Positions 10,067 through 20,608 of a stretch of 25,026 bases of DNA are shown one piece after another (positions within the stretch are counted from its first letter, which is position 1; each line of letters starts with the position of its first letter). The notes below the pieces were generated by a model, which saw only the letters and a program-made list of their open reading frames with translations, did no database searches and was not told where the DNA came from. The position numbers and the translations under genes were made by a program. The DNA comes from Gryganskiella cystojenkinii (Eukaryota; Mortierellomycota; Mortierellomycetes; Mortierellales; Mortierellaceae), in the NCBI GenBank assembly GCA_015852425.1, contig JAAAIG010000586.1, forward strand, positions 1-25,026, read 5' to 3'.

Positions 10067-10955
10067 AAGTCCATGGTTCGGTTAATGTATGATAAATACA
10101 CAACGGTTGTCATCGCCGAGACCAAACTCATACTTAGACTGTAGGGCAAGGGTTCTTGGGGTGTTGTTACCTAGGGCTTTACGAGTCGGTCTTGTGGCAG
10201 TTGTAGTGGTGTCCGGTTTTTTCGGAGAATATCTGTCTTTTATATGAGGTTCATTCTGCACATATTCCGATTCTTACCGACGAGGACGACAGCGCGTTCC
10301 TGAGGCTCTGCGAGAACTCTTCCACATTTTCCCGTTTTTGCAGATCTTGGAGCAAGAAAGAAGACTTGCGCATGCATACTCCTGTTCTTTCAGTTCGGTA
10401 AGAGGAATAATGCGTGTAAGACGGACCAAGATCGCTCGGCTACCTGTTGGTCAACTATGCTGAAACGTCTCTCCTCTGAGATTTAGCAAGATGCCCGGAC
10501 ATGACGTGTTCAATGTGTTACTTAATCCTATGCTCCGTGTCCTCATCTGACAATCATCGCTGGAGGGCAACTTGTATGCTAAAAAGGAGAGGCAACCAAG
10601 CAGAAGAGAGAGGAGATGCAGTTGACGACTACAGAGAGCGACCCTGGGTCTGCAATTTCGAGGGTGGACACTTTCCATCCTCATGTGCCTCGATGACCTA
10701 GAACTCATCCATCAAATCGGTGCGCGGTTCAAAGACATATTAGGGTCGAGTAGATATCAGACCTTGAGCGTCACAGCCATGTGTAGGCGGACAAAACGAG
10801 GACTATATGGAATCACGACTTTATTCGATACTTATTTTTTGTCGTTGACTGTAAACTTCCAGGCAGGCTTACTGCGCTCACTCACCATGAAGTACTTTTT
10901 TCACACTATTGTATTCTGGAAAAAGGAGTCTTTGTTTGTTTGTTTGTATTTTTTT
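10067..10955. other. Gene-free interval
   Basis: No convincing gene was seen. The frames present lack domains and splice support. Near 10930-10950 there is a short GTTT repeat just downstream of the kinase gene. Confidence 0.5.
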
Positions 10956-10961
10956 TTATTG
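10956..10961 (-). terminator. Candidate polyadenylation signal (AATAAA)
   Basis: AATAAA on the minus strand lies about 25 bases downstream of the kinase gene stop (10986). Confidence 0.45.
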
Positions 10962-10985
10962 GCTCTGTCAAGCCTTGCGGTTTGA

Positions 10986-13900
10986 TTAGAGTACGCAGAT
11001 ACCCTCTCGACTGAACAACCAAACGACACCGATCCAGAACAATTGAATACCAACACCCATGAGACCTGCTTGCCAGATCAACGGTACCGAGAATCCTTGA
11101 CCGCCCTGAGTTTCTGATGCCAATCCCGATCCCGATCTAGTCGAGATACTACGTTCCTGAGGTTCACCAGGCCGGCGAGGGTCACTGTTCCGGGTTTGAT
11201 CCATATGATCATCGCCCACGATCGTGATCTGGTCTGTAGATCGAGACACCATATCGTCCTCATCCATGGACAGACGAGTCTTTTCGCCCTCATTCAAAAT
11301 TTGTCGTCTTTTCTGCGTCTGCGACCGCTGTGAGGATGCTGCTCTTGAGGACGCCTCCTGAGTAGAGTTCCAAATGGATAACAGGTATCGATCCCAAATA
11401 ACAGTAAGGACCAAAATCGGGTATAATACCAGGGGCCGGACTAAAATTGGGTGACAGATCCGTAGACAGAACCAAATCCTGACCATTAGACTGGTAAACA
11501 TGAAATGGACAGAAAAGTCGTCCACAGCTGAAGGTGTTGAAGAGGAGTGCGTTGGTGAATATGACGTTGATTGACGTCGGGATTGACTCGAGTTCATGGC
11601 TGAAACAGACTTTTCCGTGATGGAATTGTTGTTGCTGTTGTTGGCGCTTCTTCTTCTGAGATGCCGTCGAGTTCGAGTCATAACCCGATCTGGTATCGGA
11701 GAGGTCAGGTCGATATCGCCCTCGTAATCAACGGCCTGTAATGCCTCGTCGGCTTTACCGTGCCTGCTCAATCCATCTGCTGCAGTCTCGTCCGGGTTGT
11801 CTCTCAGTGGATCAGCGAAGACACTCTCTCGATTGGACTTTTCTTGTTCGGATAGCTCATCGTCCTCATTGGCACGATTCATCTCCCGTGCAGAAGAAGC
11901 CTCTTCAGCAGCCAAGCGGTTCCGATGTTGATGGTTCGATGCCAAATGAGTCCAATAGCCATGATCGACATTTTTGTTAAACCGAGCCAAGGATTTTCCC
12001 ACACTCGGAATCGACTTGTTGTTAAAAGTGTGGGATCCGGTCTTCCTTTGGAGATGCACTACATCACTGTCCGTGGATTCCGAATCTGAAAAGCCGATCT
12101 CTTGTCGATTGGCGGAAGTTTTCAACTATTCCGAGGGGAAAGACATGTCACAACAGGAAAACAGCAGCAAAAAAAAAAAAAAAACAATGAAAGTTAGAGC
12201 TCGTATTTTCAAAAGAAANNNNNNNNNNTGGCTCTAGGGGTTTTTATTAAATAGAGAGAAAACGATGAGATTCAACTTACATCGCGTAGGTGCTTCTTTT
12301 TGCCGGGAGAGGTTGGTGGGCTAGAGTGAGAAGGCGAAATTGACAGTGGCGAAGACGAATGCTTGCCCTCTTCGTTACTATCGGACATAGTCAACCGGTG
12401 TGGTACAGGAGCCTTGCCTTTCCTACTCTTGCTGGCGTCATGTCGGCCATCCTCAGTCATTTCAACATCTCGACTCCCAGAAACTGGAGGTAGATGCATA
12501 GCCAAGCCCAAGGTGGACTCGCGAGTTTTGGCCGCCTCCTGTCGATCTCGGATACCTTGTTGCTGCCGAAACAAATGGGCATTGTACTGACTCATGCCTG
12601 GCGATCTTGTCCCAAAAGAACTTGGTGAACCGCGGACTGAAAGAGACAGTGAACGTTCACTTTCCGCTGCAGGCGACGGCGCTTTGGGAGCGCGGTTCAG
12701 TCCTGTAGAGGGTAGAAGCATCATCCTACGTCGGAGCATATGTCGTAATCCTAGACCAAGAGGCTTGACCTTCTTGTGCAAGTTCCTACTAGGTGTTATG
12801 GTACCATCGCGAGCATCGTGCATGTGTCCACTGTGAACGGTTCTCGCTGAAGGCTCTGTGACCAAGGTGACTCGACTTCTTCGACGACCACCAACTAGAG
12901 CGGCTGGCTTGTAAAGCTGGGGATGACGCGCCTTCTTCCTGCTCCCACCGTCGGTATCCGAGTCACGGAGAGAGGCAGAATCCTGCAGCACGGACTCCTG
13001 CCCTGTAGTAGAGTCGCCATCAAAGTCGTCAACGTGTCCAGAAGGGGGATCTTGCAAGGACGAAGAAGGCCCGATAGGTGTAGTAGGTGAGTCCATGTCT
13101 CCATGCATCATCCGATCTCGCTGGTGGCTCAAAGTCTTTAGGATTTCGTCACAGCTGGGTCGTTTCGACTTTTCTGGTGATAGCAATACGCGGATTAAAA
13201 TTTTGAGTTCCTCGGGTATCACTCGTTCATCATCCGGAGGCAACGTGAACCTATATGGATGAGATGTAAAAAAAAGGTCAGTGTTAACCTCGTGCCAGTG
13301 CGTATAGCAATAAAGTCAATAAAAAATCGACAAGACTTACGATTTGATCCCACGGATTTCCTCGCGCAGGATGTCCACATCTTCGATCTGGGTGTACGGT
13401 AGCCGAGAATAGCACAGATAGTACAAGACCATACCCAAGGACCACATATCTCCCTTGAAAGAAAACTCGTTCATATAACGTCCATTGTCGTCCACTTTGA
13501 CAATAAAAGTGGAATAAGAAAGCAGTTTCAGTATCTCGGGATTTTCTTTAAAAAAATCATGTAACTATTACATACGTGATCAAATCTTACCAGCAAGAAG
13601 CTCGGGTGCCAAAAACTCCAAAGTTCCGGTCGCCCCAGTACGATCGCGCTTTGCTGTCTGGTCCAAGATTTCGCATTCTCCAAAATCCGTAATCAAGATC
13701 CTTGGACGCTCGCCCTGAGATCCCTTGATCTTGCTGTTGGAGTAACTGAGTAGCAAATTCGGCGGTTTCAAGTCGCGATGGATAATACCGAGTCGATGGA
13801 GATGCGCCAGACCCTCACAGATATCAAAGAAAAAGCTCCAAATCTCGGTGTTGGAGAGGTAATGGCGAGTCGTAGGGTTAACGGTATCTACGTTCGTGGC

Positions 13901-15972
13901 AGGACTAATAGGCGCCACAGAGCCTGCCACATTTCCAAAGGGTGGTAAAGAGCCCTGCCGTTGTTTTCGACGCTGCTCTCGTTCGTTGATCAGACGCTCT
14001 TTCGTCGACATGGGTTTTGCGGGGTCATGGTGATCCTTGGAAAGTGATCCTGTTTCTGTGGGGTCGTGATCTGTTGTCGTGGAGCTTGTAAAAGGTTCAG
14101 GAGCGGCTCGCTCGATATACTCTTCTAGATTACCTCCATTGGCGCACTCCATGAGGATAAATAGGCATGTAACCTCGGGACTGAACTGGTACAGCTGATG
14201 GTTTTCAAGCCAAGCGTGCTTGTAACTCACAATGTTGGGGTGATGTAATCGCTCGAGCAGATGAACCTCTCTGAGCATCTGGACCAGCCAGTCGTGATTG
14301 TCGCCCACGGCCACCTTTTTGATGGCATATTCGCCAAGGTGAATTCCATCCAGAATATGTTGACAGAGAAAGACAGATCCTCGAAATCCTCTGCCGAGCT
14401 TCATGGTCTCAACAAAAAAGCGATCGTAGTACCCCTGGTTAAGTGCATTATGAGACAGATGAGGGGAGCTTGTGCTCTCCTGTACGTTGTCCCTACTGTC
14501 GTCATGAACTGTGGGTCGTGTATCTAGATCCAAGGAAGCACGGCTGGAAGAGGTCGGTGTTCCGATCGGCGAATCTGTCCTGAGCTGCGCGCTGGGTTCG
14601 TCTTGAAGAGTTGCTCTCCTGGAAATCGCGATACTACGATGATAGCGAAATGAATATATAATAGTCAGCTGTCTGCTTAACCTTAACGCGAAGATACGTT
14701 GGAGCCTCTCTACGCACTCGTTATGAGACCTTACTTTGCATCTGCCAGCATCCGAAAGTAGTTTGTATCCATGAATCCTGCAGCACCGGGGGCATCACCC
14801 TGTGAGGAATGTCATAAGAAGTAACAATTGGTTAGCCATGCAGTTTGCCGTGTGCCGTGTTGGGTACTGGTTGACAAAGTATGTTATCGTGTTTATACCT
14901 CTTCCTCGTCGTTGGTGTCCAGATCCAATGGTCGCCTGCAAAGAGCACAGATATTCGAGTCGTTTCTCAGAGACTATTTGTGACAATCGGGGTGAACAGA
15001 CGCTGAAGACAAATTAAACTTTGTGCTTTGGTGGTGCGAAATTTCTTTTTCTTTTCTCCACATTCTTCTCACGGGGTCGCGTTTCGTTTTAGATTCTTAC
15101 CACCGGGTGCGGATCAAGACCAACTGTGGTCTGCACAACCAGCGATTGCATCTGAGGGTTGTAAAGAACTGTTCGACCGCGAGGAGGAGAACGACTGTTT
15201 CCATAACAAGGGCAGATGTGATGTCAATAACAAACAGGATCGACGTCATATTATCTGAGACATCAAATAGTTATTACCGCGATCGGGAACCCACTTACAG
15301 GATAACACGCCACTCTTGAGAGTACGGGACCACCTCGCGATGATGCCTCGCTGGAGTTGGTGCAGGGGGGATTCCATCATTGTACCAAGGGTTTGAAGGG
15401 GACATGGACAGAGACATGCTCCTGTTTGCACGACGAATCGGGTACATGTCCTGTCCCAATAGGTTGCGTGGTTGAGGTGGTGAGGTGCCAAAGAGCACAG
15501 CGGGTCGTAGCAGTTCTGAAGGGTCTGATTCGTGTCCCTGGTCCACGTATCCATCGCGTTCCTGGTTCTCATTGCTGTTTGCGTTGGTCCTTGGATCAGA
15601 CATGGTGTCGTCCAGGGTTGGTCTGCTGTTGTAGGGTAGTCGCAACAATGAGGTTGAAGAAGACGATGTCTCTGGAGGGGGTAATGCATGGGAAAGAGAA
15701 GACGACTGAGGGTCATTCCGGGCGTTGTAATGGTCCCGATCATTGCTGTGCCAGGAAATAGGCAAGTTGGGGTGAGGAATGAGCCATGGTTGCTGCTGAT
15801 GCTCTATTTGCAGAGGATGCAACGCTGATTGAGCGGTCGAGGTGGACGAGTGAGAAGTGGTAGCTGGTGTTGTGTTGTCGTTGTCCTCGTTCTCAGTGTT
15901 GTTGTCGGTGTTGTACAGGCTGTGGTGTTGTTGTTGACTACGGGTGCGACTGAGCCTGGCGTGGGAGTCCAT
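10986..15972 (-). CDS. IKS1: IKS1-like serine/threonine protein kinase with C-terminal membrane segments
   Basis: Eight exons join in frame: 15299-15972, 15101-15194, 14899-14973, 14735-14799, 13591-14618, 13341-13494, 12281-13250, 10986-12125. All introns are GT-AG; the product is about 1,399 residues. The N-terminus is Ser/Asn/Gln-rich, then comes a short region with a CALC zinc-type pair (exon 3) and NYFRML. The kinase domain has a Gly loop LGRGFRGSVF (about 377), Lys in YAIKKV (about 403), HRDLKPPN (about 583), DFGE in place of DFG plus another residue (about 614) and GTLEFLAPE. An insert of about 80 residues separates the hinge from the catalytic loop. Residues near 1226-1265 and 1367-1391 are hydrophobic enough to span a membrane. 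The layout fits the fungal IKS1 family, whose cellular role is poorly known. An assembly gap lies in the last intron. Confidence 0.85.
12219..12228. other. Assembly gap (10 N)
   Basis: Ten Ns lie within the last intron of the kinase gene (12126-12280). A long A-run sits at 12168-12184. The flanking exons join in phase 0, so the coding sequence appears unaffected. The true gap length is unknown. Confidence 0.95.
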
Positions 15973-16152
15973 TAAGGGCCATTCGTACAGTTGTGTGTCT
16001 GTGTGTGTTTATGGAGAAATAATGGGTGGAAGAGAGCGTGGTCTGGGTAGCAAGAGGTGTGGGAAGTGTGAGAAGTGTGAGAACAAAAAAAAAAGCTGCA
16101 TCGTTCGGAGGGAAAAGACAAGACACACGTGACTTTTTTTGGCAGGATCATT
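15973..16152. promoter_or_regulatory. Shared region between divergent IKS1-like and ETR1-like genes
   Basis: About 180 bases separate the two start codons. The region contains CACGTG at 16126-16131, followed by AC, a core bound by bHLH factors in fungi. Use of the site is inferred. Confidence 0.4.
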
Positions 16153-17771
16153 ATGACGAATCGCGTCCATTTCTTTCGTTCCACATCCCCTCTGTACCCC
16201 ATTCGACACCTTTCAAAGGATATCAGACTTGGAAGAATGCTTCTTGGACGGATCGCACGCACATCTCTCAGGACTCAGACACAGAGATCCCCATTTGTTG
16301 TCAGCGCAACGTGGAACTCTGTCTCATCTACATCATACCGAGGCCCTGTCAATGTCACCGCAAGACATGTCTCCTCAAATACAACACAACAATCAATGAC
16401 AGGACCAACACCTGCAAGAGAGCAAGGACAATCACATCGACTCTACAGTACTGGCCCCAGTGATCGTACCCAAGCCACGGCTCTAGTCTACTCTGCTTAT
16501 GGTCGCCCCACGGAGGTTTTGAAGTAAGGCAGATCCCAGGTTGCAGCTGCATATATTTTTTTAAAAGCTGGCTGCCCGCACACTCACCAACAGTGTCAAA
16601 TAAATCTCTGATAGGGTACTGGAGCACACATTACCGAACCCAGGAAGGGATGAAGTACAGGTTCAGTTTATGGCCTCGCCCATCAACCCGGCCGATATCA
16701 ACCAGGTCGAAGGTGTCTACCCGCTCAAACCACCCATGACGACACAACTCTACAGCAACGGCTCAGCATCAGAAAAGACACCCGTGGCAGTTGGAGGCAA
16801 TGAGGGTGTTGCCAAGGTGACCAAGGTTGGATCTTCAACCTCGTCCTTGAAAGTCGGAGACTGGGTCGTGATGGGATCTGCAGGATTGGGAACATGGCGA
16901 TCGCATGGCAACATTTTGACCAAGGACCTGACCAAAGTGCGACCTCTCTCGAGTACTGGAAACGATGTTGAGGAGACGGATCAACTTATTCAATTGGCAA
17001 CCTTAACCGTTAACCCTTGCACCGCATATCGCATGCTGAGGGATTTCAAGACCTTGTCCGCCGGTAAAAGAGATGCCCCGAAACTGATCGTAGGGTCCTT
17101 TTTCGTTGTTTGAACGACCTTTGATTAACAAGATCCATCTTCTATGAAATTTCATTACAGGGGACTTTGTGATTCAAAACGGAGCAAACTCGGGAGTCGG
17201 CGAGGCTGTGATCCAACTGGCAAAACCCATGGGTGTCAAAACCATCAACATTATCCGGAAACGTGAGGGTCATGAACAGGTTGCTGAGCGCCTAAAAACC
17301 CTCGGTGCGACCCACATTCTCACTGACGATCAGCTTGGACGACTTGAAACCAAGGACCTGATCAAATCTTGGCTCGGCCCCTCAAAAGTCAAACTCGGGT
17401 TCAACTGTGTCGGTGGCAAAGTAGCAACCGAGATGGCGAGACTGATAAGCGCAGATGGTCACTTGGTCACGTATGGCGCCATGTCACGTCAGCCATTGAT
17501 CTTGCCCGCAAGTCTTCAGATTTTCAAGAACGTGCATGCTTCCGGGTTCTGGTTAACAGCTTGGAATGATCGTCATTCGATTCAGGAGCGACAAGAGATG
17601 GTTGACGCCGTCCTGGATGATATGAACAAGGGTGTGCTGAAGGGCATTCATGGAGTTAGAACACCTTGGAGTTTGAGATCGTCGGGATCATCACTTCAGG
17701 GACAACTCTTGGAGGCTGTCCAAAGGGCTACTTCTCCAGGTCATGGCAAGCAAGTCTTTCTTATGCAGTAA
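16153..17771 (+). CDS. ETR1: Mitochondrial trans-2-enoyl-(acyl carrier protein) reductase
   Basis: Three exons join in frame: 16153-16523, 16615-17063, 17161-17771 (476 residues). It is an NADPH-dependent medium-chain reductase that in this family performs the last reduction of mitochondrial type II fatty-acid synthesis. The N-terminus is rich in Arg, Ser and Thr with few acids, as in a mitochondrial targeting peptide; Met at 16237 is an alternative start. After the first intron comes MASPINPADINQVEGVYPLK, whose Tyr (about 159) matches the catalytic Tyr region of ETR1/MECR. GANSGVGEAV (about 281-290) is the nucleotide-binding turn. The C-terminus after about residue 430 is divergent (TPWSLRSSGSS) but recovers in the last 25 residues. 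It is divergent from the kinase gene. Confidence 0.9.
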
Positions 17772-17781
17772 CATCATCAAC

Positions 17782-17787
17782 AATAAA
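17782..17787 (+). terminator. Candidate polyadenylation signal (AATAAA)
   Basis: AATAAA begins 11 bases after the ETR1-like stop codon, which would give a very short 3' untranslated region. Confidence 0.35.
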
Positions 17788-18651
17788 GGTGCGTAATAGC
17801 GTAAAAAACTTTCAGAAATTTTATAGCATGTAGTGGAGGTAAGAAAATACCAACGACCGTGCTGTTTTCGTAGCCATTATGGATAGACAAGCCCTGTTGT
17901 CCTTTCGCCTTTAAAACACAGTGGAGCTCGTCTGTCCTTGCGACGAGTGATCACTGTAGGAGTATTCATGTAAGCCAACTCTTCAACACTTGCAGATGGT
18001 ATTTTATTGGACAGTTTGCGTGCAAGGAAATTGACTATCTCGACTCATTTTTGTGGATATTTGATATCCACTGTGTTGAGATCCAAGACCCCGGATCAGC
18101 AACGAGGGACCAAAAAGCAAGAATAATAGCCCTCTTCCTTTCTTAGAAGGACCGCTTTCTAGTCGGACGTGATTGGCCAGGAAACGTTGGATAAGCCAAA
18201 AAAGACCACTTGTTCAATTCAGCAACGCTTTTGCTCACACGTTCGGCCAATCATGCCCGACACGCGAAGTTGCACAAGCGGTGAACAATCGGCGAACAAA
18301 GGGTCCTCCAAGAAAGAAAGAGGGCTCACATACAAAGAGATGGCAATAATAACGTAGCAGCCTCTAAAAAATATTTAACTAAAAATACGTTATTAATAAA
18401 TAGAAAATCTGCACTAAACTTATATAGGAGTACTCAGGGCCCAAAAAGAGTACTATAAAAGAAGTGGCCTTGCTCAAGAATGTTTTCCATTTCCACCCTC
18501 CCCCTTGCCTTAATACCTGCATACTCTGAATAAGTAAGTCATTTACTCTCTTTTCCATTTGAGCGACCACAATCGCTTTAATCGCTAAGTCCGTTTTCCC
18601 TTCATCTTCGGCTCATCACGGAAATTCTTGTCCTTTGGCACTAGGAACGCA
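17788..18651. other. Intergenic region upstream of the aspartic protease
   Basis: No gene was seen. There are two CCAAT motifs in opposite orientation (18171-18176 on minus, 18246-18251 on plus) and a TATAAAA at 18454-18460, roughly 190 bases upstream of the protease ATG. These are candidate promoter elements only. Confidence 0.4.
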
Positions 18652-19692
18652 ATGAGGCAGAGATTCCTTGTTCCGCTTTTCGTTGTGGCGTTGAAATTGA
18701 CTCATGCCGCTATCACCGTTCCATACAAGGACGGGATTCTGCGCGGTCTCGTCTCTGTTGCTTTGGGAAGTCCTGCCACCGAATATGATCTCCTACTCGA
18801 TACCGGGTCAAGCAATACCTGGGTTGGCGCGAACAAAACATATGTGCCAACATCGAGCTCTAACGATACTGGTAACACTGTTAGTGTCGCCTATGGATCG
18901 AGCAGTTTTTCAGGGAAAGAGTACACCGACACAGTCACTTTGAGCCCCGGCCTTGTGGTTCCTAAGCAGAGCATCGGAATTGCAAGTTCATCAACCGGAT
19001 TCAAAGGCTTGGACGGTATATTGGGCCTAGGACCTGTTGACCTCACGCAAGGCACTGTGTCCAACACAGCTTCAGTTCCAACTGTTACCGACAACCTCTA
19101 CTCTCAAGGCACAATCTCAGAAAGTGTAGTCGGAATTGGCCTTGGCAATATCACATTCGGAGGATATGATGCATCGGAAACCGTTGGCCCTGTGGACTAT
19201 GTCCCGATCACTGCAACTTCCCCAGCGAGCAATTATTGGGGCATTGACGCGAGCTTCGATTACGGCGACGTGACCATTCTTGCAACAACTTCAGGGACCG
19301 TTGACTACGGCACCACATTGCTACTTATTGCAACAGACGCTTTCATGAAGTTCCAGGCAGCCACCGGCGGAACGCTGGATGCGACAACTGGTTTGCTGAC
19401 CGTCACCAGTGATCAGTATGAAAACTTGAAGCCGCTCCGTTTCACCGCAGGCGCGGTCTCTTATACACTCACGCCGAACGCCCTCATTTGGCCTAGAGCC
19501 AACAATGCCGATATTGGAGGCAATCCTGGCAGTATTTACTTGATAGTGAAAGACAGCGGATCAAACTCAGGCAGCGGGTTAGATTTCCAAATCGGATACC
19601 GAGCCTTGCGAAGATTCTACACAGTGTATGACACTACGAACTCTCGGGTTGGCTTTGCTACAACTGCATACACAAACAGCACGGAGAATTAA
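18652..19692 (+). CDS. Secreted aspartic protease (A1 family, polyporopepsin-like), unusual second catalytic motif
   Basis: Single exon, 346 residues, ATG at 18652. Residues 1-20 form a signal peptide. The first catalytic motif DTGSS is at about 50 and the flap Tyr (VAYGSSSFSG) at about 81. The body closely follows the polyporopepsin type of basidiomycetes (KEYTDTVTLS, GLDGILGLGPVDL, PTVTDNLYSQGTI). The second catalytic Asp is present at about 218, but its motif reads VDYGTT where the family has DTG or DSG. The mature-like sequence starts almost directly after the signal peptide, so the usual inhibitory propeptide is absent or very short. There are no cysteines. A working enzyme would be an extracellular acid endopeptidase; with Tyr beside the second Asp, activity is uncertain. 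Confidence 0.88.
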   Translation: MRQRFLVPLFVVALKLTHAAITVPYKDGILRGLVSVALGSPATEYDLLLDTGSSNTWVGANKTYVPTSSSNDTGNTVSVAYGSSSFSGKEYTDTVTLSPGLVVPKQSIGIASSSTGFKGLDGILGLGPVDLTQGTVSNTASVPTVTDNLYSQGTISESVVGIGLGNITFGGYDASETVGPVDYVPITATSPASNYWGIDASFDYGDVTILATTSGTVDYGTTLLLIATDAFMKFQAATGGTLDATTGLLTVTSDQYENLKPLRFTAGAVSYTLTPNALIWPRANNADIGGNPGSIYLIVKDSGSNSGSGLDFQIGYRALRRFYTVYDTTNSRVGFATTAYTNSTEN

Positions 19693-19817
19693 GCGAACTG
19701 CTGATCAATATTAATAACCAGCATGTAACCGTAACTTCACTCTGCCTAAACAAATCTCTTTATTCCTTAAGACCAGCAATGAACAAAAGTTTTCACAATT
19801 GGCTGTGTAACCGACGA

Positions 19818-19823
19818 AATAAA
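19818..19823 (+). terminator. Candidate polyadenylation signal (AATAAA)
   Basis: AATAAA lies about 125 bases downstream of the aspartic protease stop. Confidence 0.45.
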
Positions 19824-20038
19824 AGGACTTCAACTTACCAAACCACGTTCACGCTTTTTCATCAGTGGCCAACACTCCATATCCTTTCCACATCCATCTC
19901 CAAATATATAACGTTTTTCTAGGGATACTAAAGCTTTACTTTTGCAATGAATTATAATAATAATTTCTCCCAGGAATTGTTGTTCGTAATCTCACGCGAC
20001 TCTTTCCTTCTCTCCTACGAGGTTCCATCAAGTGCTTA

Positions 20039-20440
20039 GACAATACCCTCCAAGTCCACGATAAGACCCGCCGCACCGGCACCCTGAACTTATTAGTGAT
20101 CGCTTCCCATACAGTAAGCATCAAATGATTGGCACACTTGGAGATGTGAATTGGCATGGTAGTTACACGCGATCGTACGCAGTTGACACGCCAATTCAAT
20201 TTTCAAATTGTGACAATAGTTTGGTGTTGACTGTATAGGCTGCTCGTCCACGCTTGGGTTTCATCTGTGCGGTTGCCTTTGCTCCCTCTTTCGCGGCCCT
20301 GAGTGCTTCGTCGATATTGTCGGTCTTTGCAAGCGAGCTCGCAAATGGTTCTAACGCGTCGATCAACGTCCTGTATCCTGGTCATGCAGCCCTGTATTTG
20401 TATAACGTATCAGTGCCTATATCATTGCCATAATCAGGGA
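20039..20440 (-). pseudogene. Dihydroxyacetone kinase, C-terminal (DAK2/DhaL-type) remnant
   Basis: On the minus strand one frame reads TLYKYRAA, then TGA (20382-20384), then PGYRTLIDALEPFASSLA, an acidic helix, and AAKEGAKATAQMKPKRGRAA. This is the end of the kinase L-type domain of fungal dihydroxyacetone kinases, where the position of the TGA normally holds Arg before Pro-Gly. The frame stops at 20196-20198. A last family-like piece (GAGAAGLIVDLEGIV) follows in another frame down to 20039. Upstream of about 20440, next to a run of G, no kinase sequence is visible. The remnant is a fragment with at least two lesions. An intact copy elsewhere in the genome would be expected. Confidence 0.75.
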
Positions 20441-20449
20441 CAGGGGGCC

Positions 20450-20461
20450 GGGGGGGGGGGG
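20450..20461. repeat. Poly-G run
   Basis: Twelve G in a row, preceded by a further G-rich stretch (20443-20447), sit at the edge of the recognisable dihydroxyacetone kinase remnant. Confidence 0.9.
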
Positions 20462-20608
20462 ACTTGGTGCCACTGTGGCAAAAGGTCATTGGACACGACG
20501 CGCTATAGACTGCGGCTCATTTGTCACGAATGGTCATAAGTCGCTCTTGATTTGAACCCCTCCCTGCCTACGAAACCGGACTCAACTCTGTTATTACCCA
20601 AACCGGTT

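Noticed and set aside
14795..14986. Alternative reading of the DNA across 14899-14973 as an open frame without introns
   Set aside because: The spliced frame gives ICALCRRPLDLD in phase with both neighbouring exons and with consensus splice sites, while the unspliced frame has no homology.
15357..15761. 134-codon open frame on the plus strand
   Set aside because: It is antisense to exon 1 of the kinase gene.
20467..20479. Short perfect hairpin (TGCCAC, T, GTGGCA) beside the poly-G run
   Set aside because: Six-base arms occur often by chance, and there is no second copy to suggest a terminal repeat.
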